Part shown: positions 43,701 through 55,700 of the stretch, piece after piece | Position numbering within the stretch: the first letter of the stretch is position 1 | Layout: each line of letters starts with the position of its first letter | Source of the DNA: Gymnothorax reevesii | Lineage: Eukaryota > Chordata > Actinopteri > Anguilliformes > Muraenidae | DNA length: 64,000 nucleotides | Reading direction: 5' to 3' | Assembly (NCBI GenBank): GCA_029721435.1 | Contig: CM056574.1 | Span: forward strand, 5,263,501 to 5,327,500 | Program-made: the position numbers and the translations under genes | The notes under the pieces: generated by a model | What the model saw: the letters and a program-made list of their open reading frames with translations, nothing else | Databases searched by the model: none | What the model was told of the DNA's origin: nothing

Positions 43701-46700
43701 CTAAATGTAATGCAAAAAATTTGGGAACTTCCAAATTTTCACCAACAAGCAACACACACGTCTGAGTTGAAATGGTGAATTGTTAGTCAAAGCCAAAATG
43801 TGAGGCTGCACGCTCATTTAATGTCATGAAATGCACGTGCAAATGTGTTTTGTGTCTGACTGTATGTCATTCATCCAATATATTGTTCATCAGTGACAGT
43901 TAACAAATTTGCATGTCATTTCACAAAAAAATTCCGATGATCCCTATCAAATTTTGAGTAGTATATGATACAGCAGCACGCATGGGCCGTGTTGGTAACT
44001 CTTTATCCCACCTGATGCTGGCTCTGTCCCAGTCCTTGCAGTTCTCCAGTGTGGATTCATCTGTCCAGACTCTCAGTGATGCATCTCTACAGGCGTTTGC
44101 CTTCATGACCAGAGAGCTTGAGCGGCTGATGTCAACACTTACTCTGACTTGCTGCCAGGTATGTCTGGCCCAGTTTCCACTTTCGGAGTCGTGTCGAAGG
44201 ACCCTCCGTCTTCTCCCTGTTGTTCCGGGGGAACTTTTTGGGTCAGCAGCACAGCAAGCCTTACAGCGAGGGATCCAGGCGAACCAGGCTCGGCAACAGT
44301 TCGCAAGCCTTCGCAGACCTACATCCCTCCCAAGGCAGTGGCCCACACAAAGTCAGGGCATCATCATCAGCTACCAGCTCGCCCTGGTGGCAACCCAAGA
44401 AGCTTGCAACTCTTTGAGCAGCCTGACTACCGCCGCTGGGCTTCCATGCGGCCCACATCTCAGGTTCAGACGGGCCGGGTATTGAGGAATCGCCACCCCA
44501 AGGACCCGAAAGGCTAGGGGGGCAGGCCCTGAGGGTTTGGGGCCGGCTGTTGGACGCTTCTCTCAGCAGCACCTCAGCTGCTGGGAAAGCTGTGCTACAG
44601 ACCACTAGGTGATGACCACGCTTTCCTAAGGGTACAATCTTCAATTCCAACGCCAGCCTCCAGTTTTCAGTGGGATCAGGCTGACAACAGTCAACGATCC
44701 CTCAAAGCTCCAGGCACTCAACTGGGAGATATCTACACTTCTGGAGAAGGGTGCCATTGAAGGCATAGCCCCGCAGACACATTGAGGTGCGTTCAATTCA
44801 GTTTACTTTCTGATTCCCGAAAAAGAGGGTGGTTTTCGCCCCATACTGGCCTTTGCGATGGCTGACTAAATTTCTGAAAGTGTTGCCCTTTCACATGCTA
44901 ACTACTGCGGATGTACTCCAAGCTGTAACACCGCAGACTAGGTTCACAACAGTCGACTTAAATGATGAATATTTCCATATCCCGATATTGCTGCATCACA
45001 GACAGGATCTGCACTTTGCATTCGAAGGGTAGGCCTATCAGTTCAAAGTACTTCCATATCCACTATCAAGGGGGCACCAGGTCGACCCAGTCATTGTGAA
45101 TAGCTCGCCGTCTTCTTGTGTGGGCTTTACCCCACTTTCTCACCCTCAGGGCTGTGTATCTGCCAGGGCCACAGAATGTGGTAGCAGATTTTCTCTCCTG
45201 CTAAAAACCTCCTTCAGGGGAGTGGAGGCTCCACTCAGAAGTAATAGAGGCAATGGAGCACAGATTTGGCACAGCAGAGGTGGACCTGTTTGCTTCGGAG
45301 TCCCCGACACATTGCCTACTTTGGTTCTCTCTGATGGAGACATGGAGTCCATTGGGGAAAGATGCCCTGGCACATCTATGGCCAGATTGCCTCCTTTATG
45401 TCTTCCCACCATTTCCTTTGATATGAGCAGCTCTGCACAGAGTTCAGCAAAGCGACCACAGACTTCTGCTGCTTACCCCAAAGTGGTCAGGGAGACCCTG
45501 GTTTCCAGTGATGTACAGGCTTATGGACGGCAATCCGTGGTGCCTGCCCAGGAGGTGGGACTTGCTCTCGCAGTTGGGGGGCCAAATCTGGCATCCGAAT
45601 CCGGAACGTCTATAACTATGGGTATGGCCTCTGAGGGGCCTGACCCATTCTTGACGGAATATGACTAAGAGGTCGTCGCAACCATCATGAATGCAAGAGC
45701 TCCTTCCACTACAGCACTCTACGTGAACTGGTGGAAGGTATTTGCAGAGTGGTGCACGGCTCATGGAGTGGTAGCCGAGAACACCTCTGTGTGAGTAATA
45801 ATGCATTTTCTGCAGTCTGTTAAAAACTAAGCTTGCTCCTTCTGCCTTGAGAGTCTATGTGGCTGTAATTTCAGCCAGACATGTTAAAATTGATAACCAG
45901 ACTGCGGGTTCTCATCCTCTAGTAACTCATTTTCTTAAAGGAGCCCAGCGGCAGAACCCGCTGCAGGTTCCCAAGGTTCCCTCATGGGGTCTACCTCAAG
46001 TGCTAGAAGCCCTTTGTCTTCCCCCCTTCAAACCTCTGGGGGAGTCAGGGCAAAAGTGGCTTTTGGCAATAGTTACCTCTCTGCTAGTAATAGCATCAGT
46101 GAGGCGTGTAAGTGAGCTTCCTGCCTTGTCGGTGAGTGAAGCGTGTATACCCTGAAACCCAGATGGCACAGGGGTGGCACTTTGGCCCAAACCGTCATTT
46201 TTTCCAAAGAGACGAGCACTGACCCATTTTAATCAGGTCATCATGCTGACTGCATATAACCCCTCAAGCGTAGGGGACGAGGTAGCTAAGTCAGCGGAGC
46301 TGCTCTGCCCGGTAAGAGCCTTGAGGCATTATATACAGATAACCACTGGGCTTCACCGCACTGATTGCCTATTTATTTGCTATAACGGCCATAGGAAAGG
46401 CTATGCCCTGTCAAAACAGAGACTGTCCAAATGGATTGTCAATGTGATTGAGCAGGTGTACAGGTCAAAGGGACTGCCTTTGCCTTGTTATGTCAGGGGC
46501 CACTTCACTAGGAGTGTCTCTGATTCCTGCGCAGCGCTAAGAGGAGTGCCTCTGAGTGAGATTTGTGCTGCGGCCATTTGGGCCTCATCATGCACCTTTG
46601 CCCATTTCTACAGGGTCAATATCATTACTTCTCAAATGTTAGCGGCAACCGTCCTACAAGCGCCCACAGGCTGTTCCCGGTAAGGTGGGTACTGGATTGC

Positions 46701-49700
46701 TCATGACTATGTTGGGATTAGTCATCCAGTGTTAAGCACTGCCTCTGGCAGTCAGAAAGAGTGAAATAGAACTAGATTTACGAATGTAAGAATGGTTCTA
46801 TGAATTCTGGATGATCGCCAGAGTTCTCTGTCACTCTGAATTTTAGCGAGAAGATTCTGTAAGGACATCTTGGAGTGTGACAGAGGTAGATGTAGCCGAG
46901 GCCACCCTACGTCATCCCATGTCACAGGTGACTGTTGATACTACACATTGGACCAGCACTGCCTCTGGCGGTCATCCAGAATTCATAGAACAGTAGTTAC
47001 ATTTTTAACTCTCGTTTAAAGTGCTATCAGTCATTGGCGTGGTAGATGCGCAGCACATGGACCGGGATGGATCCAGATGTTGGTCATTTATACATCTCAG
47101 ATTCTGAAATACACTTCTGCGAGGCCCACATGGGATTCTTTGCTAAAGTTACCTTTGATAAACAACTAGCTCCTGATTCCTTGAAGAAACATTTAACAGA
47201 TTGGAATCTCCTCGAATATTGTGGACCGCGATTGATCTCCAGGTCGGGAGAGAATGAAGTAGACAAAGAAACATGAAATATGCGATTGGACTAAAACCAA
47301 TTAACATGCGCTGTCTTGCCTTAAAACTGTAGTATCTTGTTCCCAACAGGGAGATCAGGCACACGAAACATGGATCTTCGCTCTGGCCGTCCTGCTGAGC
47401 AGCACCTTTGTCTACAACAGCATGGGCACCATCAACAATGAGGCTGTGATGAGCCTACAGTATCCTTCCAACCTCACAGGCTTAGTGTGTGTGTGTGTGT
47501 GTGTGTGCATGTGCGTGTGTGTGTGTGTGATGTGTGTAGAGGAACACATCCTCATCTTTCAAAAAAAAAGGTTCTCTAATGAATTGGTCTGAGACATATA
47601 AGGTCAGAATGTCATCAACAAATAAGGAAGAATTCAAGTCAAATATAGTGGTTATTACACTGTTTTTACATGTTTATCTATGCAACAGTTAGTTATAACT
47701 TTCCATTATTTTCACATTACGGCAGATGTATGACATGAGAGTTCTTGTCTTTGTATGAATTTGGAATGAGGCCGCTGTTGACACATAGCTCCAGACTCAA
47801 GCCAATGACAAGGATTGCGGGGAATTTACTCTCTTGCGGTTTTGAGAATTTTTCCAAGTCTGTCTGTTTTTGACTGGTACACCATTTATTGCAAGTGGCA
47901 TAAAAGTAGGGTTAGTATTGTATTTAGCATTTCTCCTGGAAATTCCTCACACCACCATTGAAGACTACGAGTCTTTATCGTACAACTGCGGCGGATCCTC
48001 CTTAGCGACTCTGAAGCTATGTCACCGAGCTGACGGAACACATTAAGGTGAAGTCCAAAAAGGAGACGGAGGAGGACACCGCTACAAAATTCATCCGCTT
48101 CTTCCCCACATTCGTCTGGGCTGTGAGGGACTTCACTCTGGAGCTGATCATCGACGGACAGAAAGTCACTGCTGACCAGTATCTGGAGAACTCCCTGAAG
48201 CTGTTAAAAAGTTAGTCTGCTCGACTGAGGGCTCAGAGAATAGAGTTTTTTAGCTCCAGTGTAGCCAAAACAAGATCTCTATGGCCATTGAGCCAGACCC
48301 TTAACTCTTTAACTGTCCACTCAACCTTATGGTAGAACACATTTTGAGTCACTGCATCTAATTTAAAGTTGTGTTCAACTAAACTGATTTGATTTTTTAA
48401 AAGCATAGCACACATCACACCTGAGTGTCAGAGATGGCTTAATCAGCTTAAGTTCAAGACACTTTCCTGATGCAGTGACTCAAAATTAGGTCTATCAAAA
48501 GGTTGAGGCAATTAAAGGGTTAAACCACTTTAATTTATGGAAGATTGGCCCTGGCTTTATCTAATCAACAGTTGCCTTGGATAAAAGAGTCAGCTGAAAT
48601 AAAACTGTCTGGTCGTAATAATGTGACAAAGCTGGGTGTTATTTAGATGAGGAAGGCATTATCAATGTACATTATCATCCAAAGAATGGTGGTGCTTAAT
48701 CTCGAATGAGCCATGGAATTACATAACGCAATTGGCCACGGACACTGCAGCATCAGGGTATGCTTATCTTCGTACTTTCAACGCAAGAAACCAGGTGAGA
48801 TGATTAATGTGTAATTTACAGCTTTCATTGATCAATTAAGTTAAAGGGACTATGTCAGCTGGGGCACACACAGTCGATAAACAGTGATATATCCATGCAT
48901 TGTGATATCAAGGGAGCAGAAATACAAACCCCAAGCTTATTTGTCTAAGGAATAATCAACTCGTAGGTGTGCATCACACAGTTTTAAGGCACAACACGGA
49001 GGCGAATCGCGGAGGGTGCTTACCTCCACGAAGTGCCTTAAAACCGTGTAATGCACACCTACAAACATGGTCATTTGCCAGGAATATTAAATCAAAGCAT
49101 TGAGGAATTTTTGGTGAAAGTTTCTTGTGCCATTTTCCACTTGGTTTTAGGGATGGGTACCAAGCCCCAGTATTGAACGAGCCCGGGGCTACGTTCTTCA
49201 AGACTGCAGTATCGATAAGCTCTGACCTTAACGGTTCTGCTATCGGTACTAAGTCGCGTTTTTTTTTTTTTTTCCACAAGATAAACGTTATCTTGCACAT
49301 TAATCTCTCCAACTCCATCAATAGGAGCGATCTAATAAAGCGCAAAACTCTCGTAAATCGGGAGATGAGATAAAGGAAGGGGATTTTTTGTCGACATCCG
49401 TACGTACTTCCGGTAATAAGACCAGCTTCGCCATGCCAGTGCATGCCTGACGAAATGTGATTAGCATTGCGCAGCTGCGCAGTCGAATACCATCATAGAT
49501 GTATAGATATGAACATGAAAATACCGCGAAATTCAAAAAATCACTGCAAATAAGTCAAAGCCGGAGTTCACGTTTTGGGACGAAATGCTAGAAATTGCCA
49601 TTATATTAGCTAGCGTTCGACGAGCGCGGATATGAGCGGAAGTTCACTCGCCGACATTTTACATTTCACCCTTGATTTTCTGCCGTCATATCTGCCTGAC

Positions 49701-52700
49701 GATGTGCCGCATTGTATATCAGATCGCTCCTATTATCCGTCAACATTATTTTTGCTGGGGGGCGGAAAACATTCCTTGAAACGGATGACCAGATTTTAAT
49801 CATTGTTCTTGGTTAGTTTCCCTTATAATGGAAGGTTTAGGCGAGTGAATAATAAATTATATAAAATGTTTAATTAACATGTCTGAATAGGCAACTCTTC
49901 TCGAAAAAACCACAGTGGATTTTCCGTGTTAAATTTTGTCGCATCCTAAGCAAGTCGTCAAACCTGTGCAAAATGATTGTTTAATTGAAAAATATTGAAA
50001 TGCGCTCTTTTTTGCGTTCAACTGGTACATTTGATTTCTCATCTTAATGAAGACAATTAGCAACTCCTGAGAGGGGAGAGTTCAAGTATCTTTTACCGGG
50101 GATATTGACTGAAAACAGATCAAAACCAAAAAGCAGTTTAAAGACATGTTTATCAGCCTCCTTGTTCTCTGTCCACCGCCCGCCACTGGAACTCACTGTC
50201 AAGAATGATCAACTCTGAATCTGATCGATCTGTATTCACTCAGGTCTCTGATGACGGTTGATGCATTACGCAGTCATTTTGGATTTGACTGATCAATACG
50301 AAGATTCAAGTATTCATTCTTTTTTCACTCTTTACTCCAATCAGCCTACGTGAGTGTGCTTTACCTGCAGTCCCAGACTCACGTTTTAATGCCTTTCTCC
50401 GTCAAATGTGATGTGAAAACATGACATTTCCACACAGTCAGAGAATGTTAAAGTATCCAGCGTCCTGTTCATAATTCCAGGGCCGGCTCTAAACATTTTG
50501 GGGGCAGCCCTAAATGCTTAGCCTACTGTTTTGTAAATAAAGTTTCAGATTTGGGATTTTATTTGCTTAATTTCTGATACATCTTTTAAGTACATTAATA
50601 TAACCATATTTATAGTTTGGGTGTGTGGAATTTCCCCTCTCTGGTCTATATCCTTGCCTCTACTAAAATATTTTTGTCCTTGTGGAGATAAAATGTAGCC
50701 CCCCCCCCCTTCTAGTGATTGTAACGTGAAAAAAATGCCACTAGATGGCAGTATTGACCTTTCTTTTTGTTAAGCCCACTGGTCTCTGATGTTGCAAACT
50801 GTCCTCAAGGGTGAAGCTCAACAAGCCTATTCGGCTTTGTCTGCAGATGATTCCTCTGATTATGAGGTTGTCAAAAAGGTTATTTTGACAGCTTATGAGT
50901 TGGTTCCAGAGGCTTACCGACAGAAATTCTGAAGAAATCTGACAATCACACTTATGTGGAATTTGCTAACGAGAAGTAGGTTTGCTTTGAGCGCTGGTGT
51001 ACTTCTATGGAGGTCAAGGATGATTTCAACTCACTAAAAGAGATGGTGTTAGTTGAAGAATTCAAGAACTGTATTAAGGATGATATTAAGACCTACCTTC
51101 ATGAGAAGCAATCACAGAATTTGCAATCAGCTGCCGAATTTGCAGACAAATATGTTCTCACACATAAGTCCAAATGTCAGTCTAGCAGTAACAATAGATG
51201 GTTTCAATTTCAGAAAAAAGGGAACGGTGATACCCAAGATTCCTCACCCAAAGACAAAGACAAATCTGGTGATGGTGCTCAGAAATCCAGTCACAGGTCT
51301 GATCAAAGTGTGAAAGCTGACAGTGACAAAAGTGGTCTAATTTGCAGTTATTGCAAGAAATCTGGTCATGTTACAACTAACTGTTGGTTCCTTAAAGCTA
51401 AGAAAGAAAAAGAAAAGGATACCAAACCAAATGCCTTTGTGAAAACAAGGTTAGAAACCCCTGTAGTAGATAACCAATCTGCTAAATTGCCTGCCTCTTG
51501 TGGGGCTAAAAAGCCTGATACTGCTGACTTTGTGAGGGAGGAATTTCTTCCATTTGTGTCAGAGGGATTTGTGGCTCTGAATGAGCATTCTCCTCCTGTC
51601 CCCATATATATCCTAAGGGATACCGGAGCTTCTCAGTCACTTTTGTTAATGGACTCCTTGGAGTTACGTGATGAGACCGCTTCTGGGGATTTCATACTTG
51701 TACAAGGTATTGAAGGGTGGACTGTATCTGTACCCCTGCGCTCTATATTCTTGAAGTCAGATTTAGTTACAGGACAGGTAAAGGTGGGACTTATGTCAAG
51801 TCTACCTATTAAGGGTGTTTCTCTGTAGCTAGGCAATGTAGTTCCCCCTGTTCATCTTACTTCACTTTTCAAGACCTGTGAAGTTTTTTTTTTGGATTTT
51901 TGCCTGTGTTGGAGCATTCTCCTGTCCCAGGACATCACCAAGCAACCCCATCTCAAGGGACTGTAAATATATATATTTTTTTCTATATGTCAATCTTGGT
52001 CAGTAGTGTAAATCATACGTTAGTTGTCAGCCTTTGTTTAATTAAATCTGTTTAAAAATTTTGTCTGTCATCCCTTGCTGTCTTAGATGTTATAACAAAT
52101 TGGGGCCATAACATAATTAATGTTACATCACCATATAAAATACCTAGATATATTTTTTTCAATACTTTTATTCTAAGTGCTGCGATGAGCAGTCAGATGT
52201 GCAAACAACATCGTAATTTGTTAAAAACACTGCAATTTCCTTCTTTAAATAACTGCTTATTCTTATTGTGTTTTACCTTTCAAGTTAGAAAAATGTAAAA
52301 AGAACAATGTTTTGTCAAAGCAATTTTCTCGCAAAGCAAAGTAATTTATGTTCTTAATTTCTTTGCGGTTTTGTTTCTTCCTCAAAAAATATCGATAACA
52401 GAACCGTTAAAGTACTGGATCGATAAGCAGTATCGAAAAGAGTAGTGGTATCGTTAAAATGTTAACGATACCCATCCCTACTTGGTTTTGGTTTTTTCTT
52501 CTCCATCTCCTTCTCTTCTGCTGGGTCCCATTCATCGAAACTCTTGTGCTCTCCAAACACGCTAAAAGAAATGTTAAAATCATCCATTTGTGTTTTGTTG
52601 TGCTCTGCTCTTGACAGTTTGACAGTGATGCTCTCTAATGTTGCTGTGGTTTCAGGTTGGCTAGCGGATGAATTTTGAACGGTGAAACTACCATAGCCGA

Positions 52701-55700
52701 ACTACCCGTGTGTTCCACAGTTTTAACGCATAACTACCATCCAGAAAAGAGTATTCACCCAGACCATGGTATAAAAATGGATAAAGCTTTCCTTCCTCAC
52801 TGTTTTAATGATAGTACACAGCCTGCAAACGCCGAGTTGATAGAGTAGCCGTATTTTGTCTTTGCTGAGACCCATGAAGAATAAATAATTCTATCCATCC
52901 ATATTTCTCTGAGTGAAAACACATTGGAAATGCAAGGTAAACTATTTCAATACCGTTCAATACTAACAACGGCAGATCAAACCATGCCTTAGTAGCCTCT
53001 ACACTTTTAGAAATACAAAAGAAGAACCGCAGATCCTTTGAGGTGCAATTTTGTCAGTATCTCTCCAAAAGCTACTTGTCCGTTTACTTTTGGACGCGAA
53101 GAAAAACAAATATTTCTCTTCCAAAAGACTATGCTACCAGAAATCAGTAGGTCGCGTTTTTGTTTGCTGGCAGCAAACAGCCACAGCTAAAGGGAACGTT
53201 AGCTGTTTGTGCTCAGCATTTCACCAAAGACAACTTTGTCAATAAAGGATGATTCGACACAGGATAAGTGTTTCAGCTGCTTCTCAAACCTGAAGCAGTT
53301 GCATCGATCAAGCGCTCGGAGCCACAAGCTGTAAGTAACCATATAACAGTAAATAATGTAACATTTTACAGGTGGCTAGCAGGACGGCTAGCGATAGTTA
53401 GCACTAACAACTGGCCTCAAATGCAGGCTTTGTAAAATATCTGAAGATAAAGCCTGTATTGGTCGCGACTGTCCGTGACTCACAGACAGAGAAGCTGTAA
53501 ATTGCTTTTACTGCATAAGCCATTCTGACGTGATAGCCAGTGGATTGTAGCTGTTGCACAGCGGCTAACTTAGCCAAGTTACTGTTGCTAATGTTTGTGT
53601 CCTAAATATGCAAGAGTGATGTAGGGGGAAATTCTGCAGAAGGTGTGTGAACATAAACCTCATTTGAAGCTAATTTTTAATACTTGTTTGTAATTTGGAT
53701 GCTCAGTACAACTGTGAACAGTAACAGAACTTGCTGTCTGTAAAACCTGTATTGCAAGGGTTTATCTCTGTGGTTACGACCGCTCGGTGTCGTGCTAATT
53801 AAAAATGCTCCTCACCTGGTTAACTTATATGCAGTAATTCTGAACGGTATGCTTGTGTTACTTCAGTAAGCATCCATGTGGCAGTTTCATCACAATGTTG
53901 CCCGATTGTAGCCACTACAGTTAGTGATCGTTTCACTTATCCATGACCGGGATCAGCCGGATACTTCACAAATGTCTGAGCAATCTCTCTGGTGCTACCA
54001 TAAAAGCAATGCGAAATGCAGAGGCTCTACCGGTTTACAAATGATTTCTCTGCACTACCTTGACATAATTTCATCCCCCTTTGGAAATTGTTGTGGCTAA
54101 TAAAAAGCCGAAAAAGGTGGAGATTAAATAGGTTATTCTTTCCTGTAGAAGTGATCAATTTGCTTGCACCACATAAGCAACTTGTCCGCGTTAACGGAAC
54201 GTACGGTCTGTAAAACCTGTATTATATTCATAACATAACCAAGCTCACTCTAGCTGTCGCGTACTATCCATAAAGCTGCTTTCACATCGGACACAAAACA
54301 AATTTTTCACGACAGATAAGCCTACATTCAAAGACAATGCAAAGACGCGAATACACCTTATGGGGCAAGTCAAGCGGCTTTCACACCGGACACGAAACAA
54401 ATTTTTTGCGCAACAGATTAGTTCCATTCAAAGTCAATGCAAAGACGCGAATACAGGTGTTATGGGTGCGTTAAGCAGCTTTCACCCTGGACACGAAACA
54501 AATTTTTCGCGCGACAGATTACATTCAAAGTCATGACCGCTTATCAGCTACTGCATGTTAGTTCGCGTGCTCCGCTAATTAAAAATGCTCCTGGTTAACT
54601 TATATGCAGCAATTCTGATCGGTATGCTTGTGTTACTTCGGTAAGCATCAATGTGACAGTTCCATCATAACGTTGCCTGATTGTAGCCACTACAGTTGAA
54701 GCTAAATGGAGAGGTGCTGTATGTGTCTGCCGAGTTGGGCTGCAGTTGGACTATACGTAGATTTTGCAGAGCTTGGGGCTTGTTTTTTGGTGCTTAAGAA
54801 ATGATCGCTATACTTATCCATGACCGGGGTTAGCCTGATGCATCTCCAATGTCTGGGTAAGCTCTCTGACTCTACCGCTGAAAGCAATAGGGAAGCGCAC
54901 AGGCTATAACGTATAACAAACAATTTCTCTGCATTGCCATTGTCATGGTCCCAATTTATGACATATCGGACAGCAAGGGATGACAGACAAAATTTTTTAA
55001 ACTTAAACATAAAACAATGGCTGACCAAGATTGAAAATATATATTAAAAAAATGAAAGTTACAGTCCCTTGAGATGGGGTTGCTTTGCAATGTTCTTGGA
55101 CAGGAAAATGCTCCAACACAGGTAAAAATCCACAAAAAGCTTCACAGGTCTTGAAAAGAGTGACAGGTCTGGTCAAATGTATCCTTCTCCTTGCAATTTC
55201 TCCTACTACTTTACTTTCTCAATTTTTTCTCCTTATATACTCTTTTTCAGCCCCCTCCCACCTTTCAGACTGTTTCAATTCTCTGGGACTTTCCCCTCTC
55301 AGACATGCCCAGGACATGCCCAAAACCTAGCTCCAGACTGGCTAGGATAATATACGGCTACGCTAGCGATTCGGCATTTGCAGGCAGCCTACTATCATTA
55401 TGTCTTCCCACCCCCACCCCCCCCCCCCAAACCAGAGGGAGAGGGGAGACGTATTGTTTTAGGCTCGGTTCCTGTTCGCGTTAGCGTTCCCCGTCGCGTT
55501 TGCATCAGCATTCCCACTTTGTTTCCAGAGCGTAACTCCAAAACCGTTCGTATGATCTTAAAGAAACTTTGCATACTTACTACTCAGGTCCTGAAGTGGA
55601 GTCTTTTAGTATGTGTCTGTCTGTCCGTCCATCTGCCCGTCTGCCTGTCTGTCTGTCTGTCCAATGGGTTAGGCAGGGAAGGGGGGCTGAAGGGGAGAGT

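Larger units (their letters stand above)
40678..44520 (+). pseudogene. DIRS gag, split by a Tc1 element
   Basis: The N-terminal piece [20 protein letters not shown] then HLREALTDN has a Cys/His cluster. The main frame (about 40870-41540) contains [20 protein letters not shown] and [13 protein letters not shown]. Beyond the insertion (from 43966) it resumes [40 protein letters not shown] and [20 protein letters not shown]. This resembles gag of fish DIRS1 elements. Start is uncertain and the frame is broken by stops around 40770. Confidence 0.75.
39052..47010 (+). mobile_element. DIRS-type retrotransposon in GBP intron
   Basis: A plus-strand gag, RT/RNase H remains and a tyrosine recombinase lie between inverted terminal repeats. 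The 5' repeat has CTGACCGCCAGAGGCAGTGA and CATGGGATGACGTAGGG; the 3' repeat carries the complements at 46930-46965 and CCAAGATGTCC-like words. DIRS elements integrate by recombinase, leave no target duplication, and fit the lack of one here. Much of RT is deleted near 45090, and three later insertions (75-bp MITE, L2 tail, Tc1 element) interrupt it. Confidence 0.88.
49148..52480. mobile_element. non-autonomous hAT element, 3.3 kb, perfect 8-bp TSD
   Basis: Ends TAGGGATGGGTA at 49148 and TACCCATCCCTA at 52480 are exact 12-bp inverted repeats, and CTTGGTTT is repeated at 49140-49147 and 52481-52488. Subterminal words (ATCGATAAGC, TTAACGGTTCTG) also recur inverted. Without the retroelement at 50720-52113 the interior has no transposase. 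It sits inside the Kolobok-like element. Confidence 0.93.

Noticed and set aside
43982..44650. Minus-strand frames overlapping 43921-44650
   Set aside because: The plus-strand frame matches DIRS gag collinearly with its other half before the Tc1 insertion; the minus frames show nothing recognisable.
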